Positions 10,800 to 20,950 of a stretch of DNA of 59,348 nt are shown one piece after another. Source of the stretch: an uncultured Sterolibacterium sp. (GTDB taxonomy: Bacteria; Pseudomonadota; Gammaproteobacteria; Burkholderiales; Rhodocyclaceae); NCBI GenBank assembly GCA_903930535.1, contig CAIYYX010000102.1, positions 1 through 59,348 of the forward strand, written 5' to 3'. Positions within the stretch are counted from its first letter, which is position 1. Every line of letters begins with the position of its first letter. The translations under genes were made by a program, and so were the position numbers. The notes beneath the pieces are model-generated. The model was not told where the DNA came from, made no database searches, and was given only the letters and a program-made list of their open reading frames with translations.

Positions 10800-11469
10800 G
10801 ATTGTTCTTAAATTACAGTCGTTTCGACCTGGACGCTGGGATTCTCAATATGGCGGCAGTAGTGCTTTCTGTTAATAAAACAGGCTGTCTAGAGAACTTA
10901 TTTCCTTGTGGTGCCGCTTAATCCTCAATGGACGCATTTTGTCATTGATCATCTCGATGGGCACCTGTGATTGACGCCGATAGCTTGAAACCGAGTTGAT
11001 TATATTCTGCAGCGTATCTTCTATGCCGTATGTTTTTGCGCTGGCAAATGTCGGGCACGCCGGAAACCAAGTATTCTGTGGAACGATTTATGGAAATGCT
11101 GATCAAGCACCTTTGCGTTATCTGGTCGTTGTCCGGTCGCAAGTAGTCCTTCCCTGCAGCGGTCATGCTAATGGCTACTTGGGTCCGTACTTGGCGCGCT
11201 TCCGTGATTCGGACGAATTCATGGTTTGCCTGGAGCGTCGATCTCACATGGTGAGCGATGGCTTACGCTTTTCTTCTGTGGCGGCAAAGGGTCGAGGTCG
11301 TCGCCCTTTAGCCGCTGCTGAAATTCTGCCTGCCGATACCCGACGCTGTTGAGAGAGCAGACGCGGTCATTAGCGGCCTCCCAACTGCTTGCTTTCGATC
11401 ACTCTTTCTCCGCGTCAGGACAACAGCGCATATGGCTGCCTTGCTGCGAGTTAGAGATACTTCGACAGC
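10800..11469. other. non-coding or degenerate stretch between two signalling genes
   Basis: This 670-bp region is AT-richer than its surroundings. Open frames on both strands (for example 10996-11352 +) have no recognisable motifs and no good ribosome binding site. The bases at 11092-11110 match 17 of 19 positions of the left end of the MITE-like repeat found at 43.5 kb. No matching right end follows, so it may be a relic. I cannot support a gene here. Confidence 0.45.
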
Positions 11470-14205
11470 TCAGGTCCGCAACTGTGACAACCACTTCAGC
11501 AGGGTCTTGAACATTTTGTCGGGGTCAACCGGCTTGGAAATATGGTCATTCATCCCCGCTTCGATACAGACCCGGCGATCCTCGTTGAAGGCATTGGCGG
11601 TCATGGCCAGAATTGGGGTCTCCGTGTAACCAGGCAGGGCACGAATCGCCCGCGTCGCATCGATCCCATTCATGTTCGGCATCTGCATGTCCATCAGGAT
11701 TAGTGCATAGCGGTTTTGCTTGGCCATAGCTACCGCCACAACGCCATCTTCAGCAAGATCGACCAGCAACCCGGCCTCTTCCAGCAAGCCGCGCGAGACT
11801 TCCTGATTTATCGGCTCATCTTCGGCCAGCAGGATGCGAGTGCCGGCGTACTCGTCGAGTATTCTTTCATCGGCGGCTTGCCTGGAAATGGTCGGCTCTG
11901 GCGGCAGGGCAGTATTGGCTGCTGGCGCCTTGCCGAGCCAGACGGTGAACCAGAAGGTGCTGCCAACACCGAGCTGGCTTTCTGCGCCGATGTCGCCTCC
12001 CATGAGTTTGGCCAGCCGCTTGCTGATCGTCAGACCCAATCCCGTGCCGCCGTACTTGCGAGTCATCGAGCTGTCGGCCTGCTCGAAGGCGGTGAACAGG
12101 CGCTTCTGATCTTCGGGAGAAATGCCGATGCCGGTATCCTGTACCTCGAAGCGCAGCAAAACATCAGCCGGATTTTCTTCGACCAGGCGGACGCGCAGGG
12201 TGACAGTGCCAACCTCGGTGAACTTGACTGCATTGGCGTTGAGATTGAGCAGAATCTGGCCGAGGCGCAGGGGGTCACCGCGCAAAGCGAGGCGAGCGAT
12301 TTCCGGCGGCAGGTCGCTGCGTAGTTGCAGACCTTTATCTGCGGCCTTGTGGCCAATGAGGCTGGTGAGGTTGTCCAGTACCTCGCCGAGCATGAAGTTG
12401 CTCTCTTCCAGCGTCAATCGCTCTGCCTCGATCTTGGAAATGTCGAGTATGTCGTTGATGACAGAGAGCAAATGTTGAGAGGCATTGTCGATCATGCCGA
12501 GTTGATCCCTGAGTTTGGGGTCTTCGGTATGTCGCAGCACAATGCTCGTCATACCCATGATTGCGTTCATCGGCGTGCGCAATTCGTGGCTCATGTTGGC
12601 GAGGAAGGTGCTCTTGGCCCGGTTGGCTGCTTCGGCGGCTTCCTTGGCGATGGTCAGGGATGTCTCTATCGCCTTGCGTTCGGTCATATCGTTGTAGAAG
12701 GCGATGAACCAGGCCTCGTCGTCAGCGTGATGGAGTTGGGCAGTGACCTCGACCGGATAGATCGAACCATCCTTACGCCGGTGAGCCGTCTCGATCTTTA
12801 TGCTGTGCCCGCTCAACTGCATATTGTCTGCCAATTGCCGGACCGCATGAACCGGAAAGTCCGGGTTGATGTCGCTGACCGTCAGCTGCAACAATTCCTC
12901 GCGCGTGTAGCCGAGTTGGCGACACGCCTCTTCGTTGGCGTAGAGGAAGCGGCCAGTCGCTATATCATTCCAGGCAACACCGATCCCGACTCGGTCCAGG
13001 GCAAATTGGGTCTGAGACAGCTGATTAGTGCGCTCTTCCAGTACCGCCGTGCGCTCATTCACAAGGACTTCGAGTTCCTGCCGATACCGGACAAGTTCAG
13101 CCTCGACATGTTTGCGCTGGGCAATATCACGAACAAATGCACAGATAAGTTCCTCGTCACCAAACTGAATGAAATTGGCGGAAACCTCGACGGGAAACAC
13201 ACTGCCATCTTTTCTCCGCTGCTCTGATTCGAATTTGAGTGAGCCTTGCTTTCGCAGTTCGGTAAAATGCTTTGGCCATACAACGGCGTCGTAGTGAATA
13301 TCCACGTCCGGCACCCGCAGCTTGACTAATTCCTCAAGGGAGTAGCCAAGAGAGTGGCATGCCGCAGGATTGGCATCGACAATGCTGGCATCTGGTGTGA
13401 TCCAAAACACGGCATCGGATGCCGCATCGACGCTATTGCGCGTCAATCTCAACACTTTTTCCGACGCACTGCGCCTTGCCTCCTGTTTCCTGCTGCGCCG
13501 GGAGAAAAATCCCAATCCGACGAAACCAATCAGCCAGATTGCCCCATGAGTCAGTTGCAAACCTTCCGCGCTGATCTTTTGATTGGCATAGTAGGAAATC
13601 ATCGAGACAGCGCTAGCAACCCCGCCGCGAATGTCGCCAACTGCATAGCCCTGATGGGCATGGCACAAGAGGCAACCTTCATCAACGCGAAACGGCAGCA
13701 TCAGCCTGAGAAAAGGCTCACCATCAATCGCTTGCAGTTCCAAGACTTCGATGCTGCCCTTTTCGAACTCTTTCAGCGCCTTGGCTTCCCATTCATCGGG
13801 TGCGTTATCGGGGTTGAGCGGTTTCAGGCTGGTGATCCGGCTGCGGATCCCGTATTCCTTGCCGTATTCGGATTGCATCTGGCGCAGCATGTACGCCGGA
13901 TTCATCAGGGTCAGCTTCTTCCCTGAGGTGGTGACCACATTGCGCCCAGGAACCTGCAGATAGGGATTGGGCGGGGTAGTTGCAGTCGGGGACACATAGA
14001 CGCCGCCATGGGATGCGCCCCACTTGCGAAAGCCGATGTCCTTGTTGACGTTGGCACGCGCGGCAGCGATCGCGGTATTAAGAGTTTCTTTTTCCAGCCG
14101 ACTCAAATTGAAGATCAGAGAACCGGCGACTAACAGAGTCCACCCTACCAAGAGGAGGCCGTGGTTAAGCCAGCCATTCTTCGGAGAAGCGCCTGATTGG
14201 GCCAT
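11470..14205 (-). CDS. hybrid sensor histidine kinase with DUF3365 c-heme-type sensor domain
   Basis: A 911-residue inner-membrane kinase. Layout: a membrane helix at about residues 15-33, a periplasmic DUF3365/Tll0287-like domain with a CLLCH motif at 178-182 (covalent c-type heme likely), a second helix at about 215-232, and two PAS domains (about 260-375 and 400-510). Then follow HisKA with phospho-His at residue 540 (MSHELRTPMN), HATPase_c (GTGLGLTISKRL) and a C-terminal receiver ([15 protein letters not shown]). The heme motif suggests sensing of redox state, NO or another gas. The downstream diguanylate cyclase response regulator is a plausible partner, and the nir cluster lies nearby. 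Domain calls are firm; the ligand is inferred. Confidence 0.9.
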   Translation of the reverse strand: MAQSGASPKNGWLNHGLLLVGWTLLVAGSLIFNLSRLEKETLNTAIAAARANVNKDIGFRKWGASHGGVYVSPTATTPPNPYLQVPGRNVVTTSGKKLTLMNPAYMLRQMQSEYGKEYGIRSRITSLKPLNPDNAPDEWEAKALKEFEKGSIEVLELQAIDGEPFLRLMLPFRVDEGCLLCHAHQGYAVGDIRGGVASAVSMISYYANQKISAEGLQLTHGAIWLIGFVGLGFFSRRSRKQEARRSASEKVLRLTRNSVDAASDAVFWITPDASIVDANPAACHSLGYSLEELVKLRVPDVDIHYDAVVWPKHFTELRKQGSLKFESEQRRKDGSVFPVEVSANFIQFGDEELICAFVRDIAQRKHVEAELVRYRQELEVLVNERTAVLEERTNQLSQTQFALDRVGIGVAWNDIATGRFLYANEEACRQLGYTREELLQLTVSDINPDFPVHAVRQLADNMQLSGHSIKIETAHRRKDGSIYPVEVTAQLHHADDEAWFIAFYNDMTERKAIETSLTIAKEAAEAANRAKSTFLANMSHELRTPMNAIMGMTSIVLRHTEDPKLRDQLGMIDNASQHLLSVINDILDISKIEAERLTLEESNFMLGEVLDNLTSLIGHKAADKGLQLRSDLPPEIARLALRGDPLRLGQILLNLNANAVKFTEVGTVTLRVRLVEENPADVLLRFEVQDTGIGISPEDQKRLFTAFEQADSSMTRKYGGTGLGLTISKRLAKLMGGDIGAESQLGVGSTFWFTVWLGKAPAANTALPPEPTISRQAADERILDEYAGTRILLAEDEPINQEVSRGLLEEAGLLVDLAEDGVVAVAMAKQNRYALILMDMQMPNMNGIDATRAIRALPGYTETPILAMTANAFNEDRRVCIEAGMNDHISKPVDPDKMFKTLLKWLSQLRT

Positions 14206-14584
14206 GCTCGCCCTAACTTGTCTGATCCAGAGTTTTCATGATCTATGTGGCATAAGCTGCGTCATGGATATATGCTACTCCTCAGAAATTCTTTAGCCAA
14301 GGCACTATGTCGGCACAGTGCTTCATGCCTTCGCCGCGCGCGTAGGTAAGCGGCGGCAAGCGTCACATTGGCTTAGGTTGGCCCAGTCCGCAGTTGCGCG
14401 AAAGGCCGGAATGTAGCTGCGGTCTCTAGATAGACTGGCCGCCGGGTGACGGGTAGGGTCGGGTTGCGACACTGATCTGTTCAAGCCCAGTGCCGTATAG
14501 CGGCCGCCGGGGAATCCGGGCACGTAGGTAAATTCAACGCTTTCTTGGCAGTCGCTGACGAGTTATCGTCGGCTATTTATGACG
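14206..14584. other. intergenic stretch with no recognised gene
   Basis: A 379-bp gap upstream of the heme kinase and downstream of the carbonic anhydrase gene. A minus-strand frame of 66 codons (14323-14523) matches nothing I know. The first part should carry the kinase promoter. No tRNA or clear terminator was found. Confidence 0.45.
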
Positions 14585-15109
14585 TCAAGCAAGTGGCAGC
14601 AGCTTCTCACGAAAAGTCTTCGCACGCGCTACGTAGCTCTCCGCTGCACCCAGCAGGCCAGCGACTTCCTCGTCGCTGAGTTGCCTTACCACCTTGGCCG
14701 GAGAACCCATGATTAGCGATCGGTCGGGATAGCTTTTGCCTTCGGGTACGAGGGCGCCGGCGGCGACGAGGCTGTTCTTGCCGATCACCGCATGGTTGAG
14801 GACGATAGCGCCTATGCCGATCAGCGAGCCGTCGCCGACGCTGCAGCCGTGCAGCATGGCCTTGTGGCCGACGGTGACCTCGGTGCCCAGGGTGAGCTTG
14901 ATGCCCGCATCGGTGTGCAGTACCGCATTGTCCTGGATGTTGCAGCGGGAGCCGACGGTGATGAGATCGTTGTCGCCGCGGATCACCGCCCCGAACCAGA
15001 CGCTTGCAGCCTCGCCAATAATCACCGAACCGATCACCGCGGCGCTTGCGGCGATCCAGGCGTCGGAGGCGATTGCGGGTCGCTTGTCACCCAGAGCGTA
15101 AACTGTCAT
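14585..15109 (-). CDS. gamma-carbonic anhydrase family protein (YrdA-like)
   Basis: A left-handed beta-helix protein of the gamma-carbonic anhydrase-like group. Its 174 residues are built from hexapeptide repeats (IGSVIIGEAASVWFGAVIRG, NIQDNAVLH, VTVGHKAMLHGC), with the metal-binding His residues in VLHTD, VGHKAMLHGC. The family may hydrate CO2, but many YrdA-type members have no proven activity. I start it at the ATG giving MTVYALGDKRPAI, preceded by GGAG at a good distance; a longer frame adds 23 unrelated residues. It is divergent from the MgtC-like gene. Confidence 0.9.
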   Translation of the reverse strand: MTVYALGDKRPAIASDAWIAASAAVIGSVIIGEAASVWFGAVIRGDNDLITVGSRCNIQDNAVLHTDAGIKLTLGTEVTVGHKAMLHGCSVGDGSLIGIGAIVLNHAVIGKNSLVAAGALVPEGKSYPDRSLIMGSPAKVVRQLSDEEVAGLLGAAESYVARAKTFREKLLPLA

Positions 15110-15207
15110 GACTGCTCCAATTCGGGAAAAGAAGATTCTCTCACGGCTGTTGCACTGAGGGCAGTTTTGCGCAAGCATTAGAAGGAAAATGCGAAAGGGG
15201 TCTCGAC

Positions 15208-15957
15208 ATGCTGATGCAGGAAGCGCTGGCGGCTTATTGGTCCGCTCCCGAGTTGAATACCAATATCCTGGTTTTTCTCAACCTCTTCGGTGCCCTGCTT
15301 TTGGGCCTGCTGGTCGGCTACGAGCGCTCTTACCACGGCCGGGCTGCCGGCATGCGAACCTACGGCCTGGTCTGCATGGCGTCGGCGGCGCTGACCGTGA
15401 TCGCGGGCTATCCCGGATTCTGGTATGGCGGACTCGCGGCTCCCGGCGTGGTGGCCACTTCGGATCCGACGCGCATCATCCAGGGCATCGTCACGGGCAT
15501 TGGCTTTCTCGGCGCCGGCGTCATCATGAAGGAAGGCTTCAGCATCAGCGGGCTCACCACCGCCGCCTCGATCTGGGTTTCTTCGGTGATCGGCATCATG
15601 GTCGGCGTCGGCTTTTACGCTGCGGCGATATTGCTCGCGCTGTTGTCCGCAACTTGCATGCTGTGGGTATCCAGGCTGGAGAACTGGTTGCCATCGCGGC
15701 AGGCCGTGGCCATCATGCTGCGCTTCAGACGGGATTTCGCGCCCAGCGAGGCAGTGCTGCGCCGCCTGGCCGAGGCGCGCGGATATGAGATTGCCGGCGG
15801 CACACTGGCCATCACTTTCCTGGACGGCCAGCCGGAATGGCGCTTTGTCGCAGTCGCCCGCGCCAGGATTCATGGCGCTTCCCTTCCGGAACTTGCCCAG
15901 GAGTTGACTGACTTCGAAGGGGTGGAGAACTTCCAACTCTCTCACGCCAGGAACTGA
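15208..15957 (+). CDS. MgtC/SapB family membrane protein
   Basis: The 249-residue protein has an N-terminal MgtC/SapB membrane domain with four to five helices (residues about 20-150; GALLLGLLVGYERSYHGRAAGMRTYGL, GIVTGIGFLGAGVIMK) and a C-terminal cytoplasmic ACT-like domain. MgtC proteins help cells cope with low Mg2+ or membrane-potential stress, in part by acting on the F-type ATPase. The start is the ATG giving MLMQEALAAYW. It is followed by a hairpin and the convergent folE-like gene. A long antisense frame through this gene is spurious. Confidence 0.9.
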   Translation: MLMQEALAAYWSAPELNTNILVFLNLFGALLLGLLVGYERSYHGRAAGMRTYGLVCMASAALTVIAGYPGFWYGGLAAPGVVATSDPTRIIQGIVTGIGFLGAGVIMKEGFSISGLTTAASIWVSSVIGIMVGVGFYAAAILLALLSATCMLWVSRLENWLPSRQAVAIMLRFRRDFAPSEAVLRRLAEARGYEIAGGTLAITFLDGQPEWRFVAVARARIHGASLPELAQELTDFEGVENFQLSHARN

Positions 15958-15989
15958 GATTAAATCTTGTGTTGGCTGGCGCCCGTTCG

Positions 15990-16016
15990 GGTCTTTCCGG
16001 CGAAAGGCCGACCTAC
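15990..16016 (-). repeat. REP-type GTAGGTCGGCCTTT element, degenerate copy
   Basis: Read on the minus strand this starts GTAGGTCGGCCTTT, identical over 14 bases to the perfect hairpin at 30574-30626. It can still fold: bases 15990-15996 pair with 16003-16009, with one G-U. It lies between the convergent mgtC-like and folE-like genes and may act as a terminator. The folE-like stop codon (16032-16034) also sits in a GTAG just upstream on that strand. Confidence 0.6.
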
Positions 16017-16031
16017 AGGCTTCGCCGGGTG

Positions 16032-16652
16032 CTACGCGATCGCCCGCAAAAACTCGCTTCGCAACTGATCGGACTGCTCGAAGACGCCGGTGAAGGCCTG
16101 AGTCACCACCCGCTCGTCGCCGCGCCTGTCCTCTCCCAGCAGGAGGCACAACTGCTCTGCCTCGACGATGCACGCCGCGCCCTGTGCCTTCCCGTGCCGC
16201 ATCAAGGCCTCGGCGACGTCGCGGGTCATCCATTCCTGGTAGGTGAAGCGGTGGCCGATGGCGTCGACCAGCCTTGCGATGCGCCCGAAGCCATGCAACA
16301 CCCCGCCGGGCACATAAGCGACATGCGCCAGGCCGCGAAACGGCACGAGGTGGTGCGGACACAAGCCATGCACCGCGATGCCGCGCACTACCACCATGTC
16401 GCTGCGGTGATCTGCGAACCCCTCTCCCAAAGCCTCTGCCGGATCCAGGTCATAGCCGCCTAGGAGGCGCTTCTGCCAGAGTTCCCGGACCCGCTCCGAC
16501 GTTCTCCCCATATGCGCCATATCCTCAGCGATGCCGCAGGCGCGTAGAAGATCGCTCACCGCGCGTTCGAATGCCGCCGGGTCGAAGGGGTTCTGCCGGG
16601 GAATCCCTATTCCGGCATGGGCGGCGCGATCGTGTTCGGTGAATTCGGGCAT
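16032..16652 (-). CDS. GTP cyclohydrolase I-like protein with altered active site
   Basis: A T-fold protein of 206 residues clearly related to FolE, which opens GTP to make 7,8-dihydroneopterin triphosphate for folate. All three zinc ligands are present (C98, H101, C169; E. coli C110, H113, C181), as are catalytic H100 (H112), R127 (R139) and Q139-E140 (Q151-E152). However, His179 is replaced by Gln167 (in EAEQLCL), Lys136 by Arg124 (GFGRIAR) and Arg185 by Gly173. E. coli H179 mutants stop at the formamidopyrimidine intermediate, so this protein may not be a normal FolE. I chose the ATG preceded by GAGG; another ATG lies 33 nt upstream. It follows cobA/nirE on the same strand, 38 nt later. 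Confidence 0.8.
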   Translation of the reverse strand: MPEFTEHDRAAHAGIGIPRQNPFDPAAFERAVSDLLRACGIAEDMAHMGRTSERVRELWQKRLLGGYDLDPAEALGEGFADHRSDMVVVRGIAVHGLCPHHLVPFRGLAHVAYVPGGVLHGFGRIARLVDAIGHRFTYQEWMTRDVAEALMRHGKAQGAACIVEAEQLCLLLGEDRRGDERVVTQAFTGVFEQSDQLRSEFLRAIA

Positions 16653-16690
16653 GGCGGAACCTCGGGAGGCTGGAGGGGAAGTCATACAGG

Positions 16691-17458
16691 TCACGACCCG
16701 GCCGGCTGGGTCGCAAACCACGCCAGCTTGTCCCTCAGGCTCACGACTTCACCGACGACGATCAGCGCCGGCGGCGCGATGCCGCTGGCAGCGACCTTTC
16801 CGGCCAGCGTCGCCAGGGTGCCGGCGACCACGCGCTGCTGCGGCAACGTGGCATTTTGCACCACGGCGGCCGGCGTGCTGGCCGCCAGGCCATGCGCCGC
16901 GAGTTGGCGACAGATTTCCGCGAGCGCGCCTATCCCCATGTAGATAACCAGGGTCTGGTGCGGCCTTGCCAGCGCCGGCCAGTCGAGATCGACGCTGCCA
17001 TCCTTGAGATGGCCGGTGACAAAGGTACAGGACTGGGCATGGTCGCGGTGAGTCAGGGGGATGCCGGCGTATGCCGCCATGCCGCTGGCACTGGTGACGC
17101 CGGGGACGACCTCGAAGGGCACGCCGTGCTGCCTCAGTTCCTCGATCTCCTCGCCGCCGCGGCCGAAAATGAAGGGGTCGCCGCCCTTCAGCCGCACCAC
17201 GCTATTGCCTGCCTTCGCCAGGCGCACCAGCAAGGCATTGATTTCTTCCTGCGGCAGGCTGTGATTGCCGGCCTGCTTGCCGACATAGATGCGCTCGGTC
17301 TTCGCCGGGACGAGATCGAGGATGCCCTTGCCTATAAGGTTGTCGTAGACGACGATGTCCGCGCTGGCAATAAGCCTTGCGGCCCGCAGCGTCAAGAGCT
17401 CCGGGTCGCCAGGTCCGCCGCCGACCAGATAGACTGTTCCTGTGCTGGACTTGTTCAT
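16691..17458 (-). CDS. cobA: uroporphyrinogen-III C-methyltransferase (SUMT), probable NirE
   Basis: SUMT uses two S-adenosylmethionine to methylate uroporphyrinogen III at C2 and C7, giving precorrin-2, the precursor of siroheme, cobalamin and heme d1. The 255-residue protein has the full set of motifs: [18 protein letters not shown] at the N-terminus, [17 protein letters not shown], and [23 protein letters not shown]. It stands alone, without a CysG-type dehydrogenase domain, and is divergent from nirS across a 200-bp shared promoter region, so it most likely serves heme d1 synthesis as NirE. The folE-like gene follows it. Confidence 0.93.
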   Translation of the reverse strand: MNKSSTGTVYLVGGGPGDPELLTLRAARLIASADIVVYDNLIGKGILDLVPAKTERIYVGKQAGNHSLPQEEINALLVRLAKAGNSVVRLKGGDPFIFGRGGEEIEELRQHGVPFEVVPGVTSASGMAAYAGIPLTHRDHAQSCTFVTGHLKDGSVDLDWPALARPHQTLVIYMGIGALAEICRQLAAHGLAASTPAAVVQNATLPQQRVVAGTLATLAGKVAASGIAPPALIVVGEVVSLRDKLAWFATQPAGS

Positions 17459-17554
17459 GTTGTCATTGTCTCATTCTTGCACCGTCCTGAGGCGACAAGC
17501 CGATGCCCCCCAGGAAACCCGGGAAAAGTGCGCTGCGTCCAGCGTATGATCTAG

Positions 17555-19384
<1,830 letters not shown>

Positions 19385-19404
19385 AAGTCTGTAGAAGACG
19401 GTGG

Positions 19405-19434
19405 CGGGGGTTGGCTCACGCCAGCCCCCGTTTT
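19405..19434 (+). terminator. rho-independent terminator after nirS
   Basis: An 11-bp GC-rich stem (19405-19415 with 19420-19430, one G-U pair) and a TCAC loop are followed by TTTTC. It lies between nirS and nirC and probably causes partial termination, so that nirS mRNA is much more abundant than that of the heme d1 assembly genes downstream. Confidence 0.85.
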
Positions 19435-19469
19435 CATTGGATGCCGGTCGATGCGAGAATGCGGATGCG

Positions 19470-19787
19470 ATGAGAATTCTTCTGCTTGGCCTGACCTTGA
19501 GCTTCTGCCTGTCCGCGGCAGCCCAGCAGCCGACTGCGGCGCGGCAGCGTGAGTTGATCAGGCTGGTGCGCCAGGACTGCGGCTCCTGCCACGGCATGAC
19601 CCTGAAGGGCGGTTTGGGTTCGCCGCTCCTGCCGGAGAATCTGCGCGACAAGCCAGCCGACAGCCTGGTGGCGGTGGTGCTGCAGGGCAGACCGGGAACG
19701 CCCATGTCGGCATGGAAATCCATACTCGAGGAAAATGAGGCACAGTGGATAATCGCCGAACTGATAAAAGGATTTCCGCAAGAATGA
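19470..19787 (+). CDS. nirC: c-type cytochrome NirC (cytochrome c55x)
   Basis: A small periplasmic monoheme cytochrome of 105 residues with a signal peptide (about 1-19) and a single CGSCHG heme site. NirC can feed electrons to NirS and has been linked to its maturation. The start giving MRILLLGLTLSFCLSA is chosen because it begins the signal peptide; a longer frame would run back into the nirS terminator. It is the first gene after the terminator and overlaps nirF by four bases (ATGA). Confidence 0.9.
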   Translation: MRILLLGLTLSFCLSAAAQQPTAARQRELIRLVRQDCGSCHGMTLKGGLGSPLLPENLRDKPADSLVAVVLQGRPGTPMSAWKSILEENEAQWIIAELIKGFPQE

Positions 19788-20950
19788 AAAAATTATTTCT
19801 GCTCTCCTTGCTGCTGCTCACCGGCTGTGCCCAACAAACACTTAGAGGCACGGGAGATCTTGGCGTGGTGGTGGAGCGCGCCGACGGCAGGCTGGCCATC
19901 GTGGACAACAGCAGGCGCGCGATTCTCGGCTCGGTCGAGGGGCTGGGCGACCTGTCTCACGCCTCGGCGGTGTTCGCGCGTGACGGCCGCTATGCCTATG
20001 TCTTCGGCCGCGATGGCGGCATTACGAAGGTCGATCTGCTCGCCCGCCGAATTGACCGCCGGGTCATTCAGGCAGGCAACAGCATTGGCGGCGCCATATC
20101 GCAGGATGGCCGCATCGTCGTGGCGCAAAACTACGAGCCGGGCGGCATCAAGGCATTCGACGCGGAGACCCTGGAACTCCTGGCCGACATTCCTTCAAGC
20201 TACGGCAACGAGGGCCGCCGCTCCAAGGTGGTGGGCCTGGCCGACCTGCCAGGCAACAAGTTCGCCTTCGCATTGTTCGATGCCGGCGAGATCTGGATCG
20301 CCGATTTGTCAGATGTCCGGCAGCCGAAACTGACGAAATTCCGCAACATCGGCAATCAGCCCTATGACGGGCTGGTGACGCCGGACGGCCGCTACTACCT
20401 GGCCGGGCTGTTCGGCGAGGATGGCGTTGCCCTCCTCGATCTGTGGCGGCCGGAGCTGGGCGTGAAGCGGATACTCGCGGCATACGGTCGCGGTGAAGAG
20501 AAGTTGCCGGTGTTCAAGATGCCGCATCTGCGCGGCTGGGCGGTGGCCGGGCGGCGCGCCTATCTGCCGGCGGTCGGCCGCCACGAGGTGCTGGTGGTGG
20601 ATACCGAGACCTGGCAGGAGGTCGCAAGGATTCCCGTCAAGGGCCAGCCGGTGTTCGTCATCGCGCGTCCGGACGCGAGGCAGATCTGGGTCAATTTCGC
20701 CTTTCCCGACAACGGCTGGGTGCAGGTGATCGATACCCTCGACAACAAGCTCTTAGAGACGCTCGCGCCTGGCAAGGCGGTGTTGCATCTGGAGTTCACC
20801 CCGAAGGGAGAACAGGTGTGGATCTCGGCGCGCGACGACAACCGCGTGCTCATCTACGATACCCAGACCTTGAAGCCGCTTGCCGAACTGCCTGCTGCGA
20901 GCCCCTCCGGCATATTCTTCAGCTCGCGTGCGGCGCGTATCGGATTCTGA
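19784..20950 (+). CDS. nirF: heme d1 biosynthesis protein NirF (lipoprotein)
   Basis: NirF acts in the periplasm in a late step of heme d1 synthesis; it resembles the propeller domain of NirS but lacks heme c. The 388-residue product starts with a lipoprotein signal ending in the lipobox LLTGC (Cys15), so it is membrane-anchored. Propeller repeats such as GRYAYVFGRDGGITKVDL and the segment YDGLVTPDGRYYLAGLFGEDG support the call. The start overlaps the nirC stop; its stop overlaps the nirDL start (TGATG), so translation is coupled along the operon. Confidence 0.93.
   Translation: MKKLFLLSLLLLTGCAQQTLRGTGDLGVVVERADGRLAIVDNSRRAILGSVEGLGDLSHASAVFARDGRYAYVFGRDGGITKVDLLARRIDRRVIQAGNSIGGAISQDGRIVVAQNYEPGGIKAFDAETLELLADIPSSYGNEGRRSKVVGLADLPGNKFAFALFDAGEIWIADLSDVRQPKLTKFRNIGNQPYDGLVTPDGRYYLAGLFGEDGVALLDLWRPELGVKRILAAYGRGEEKLPVFKMPHLRGWAVAGRRAYLPAVGRHEVLVVDTETWQEVARIPVKGQPVFVIARPDARQIWVNFAFPDNGWVQVIDTLDNKLLETLAPGKAVLHLEFTPKGEQVWISARDDNRVLIYDTQTLKPLAELPAASPSGIFFSSRAARIGF

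Noticed and set aside
10996-11352. 118-codon plus-strand frame in the 670-bp gap
   Set aside because: No motif, no ribosome site and composition unlike the genes around it.
14323-14523. 66-codon minus-strand frame between the heme kinase and carbonic anhydrase genes
   Set aside because: No family recognised and no supporting start signal.
15178-16362. Long minus-strand open frame of 394 codons across mgtC-like and folE-like genes
   Set aside because: It lies antisense to the well-supported MgtC family gene and out of frame with folE; its Arg/Gly-rich product has no domain. It is a GC-rich shadow frame.
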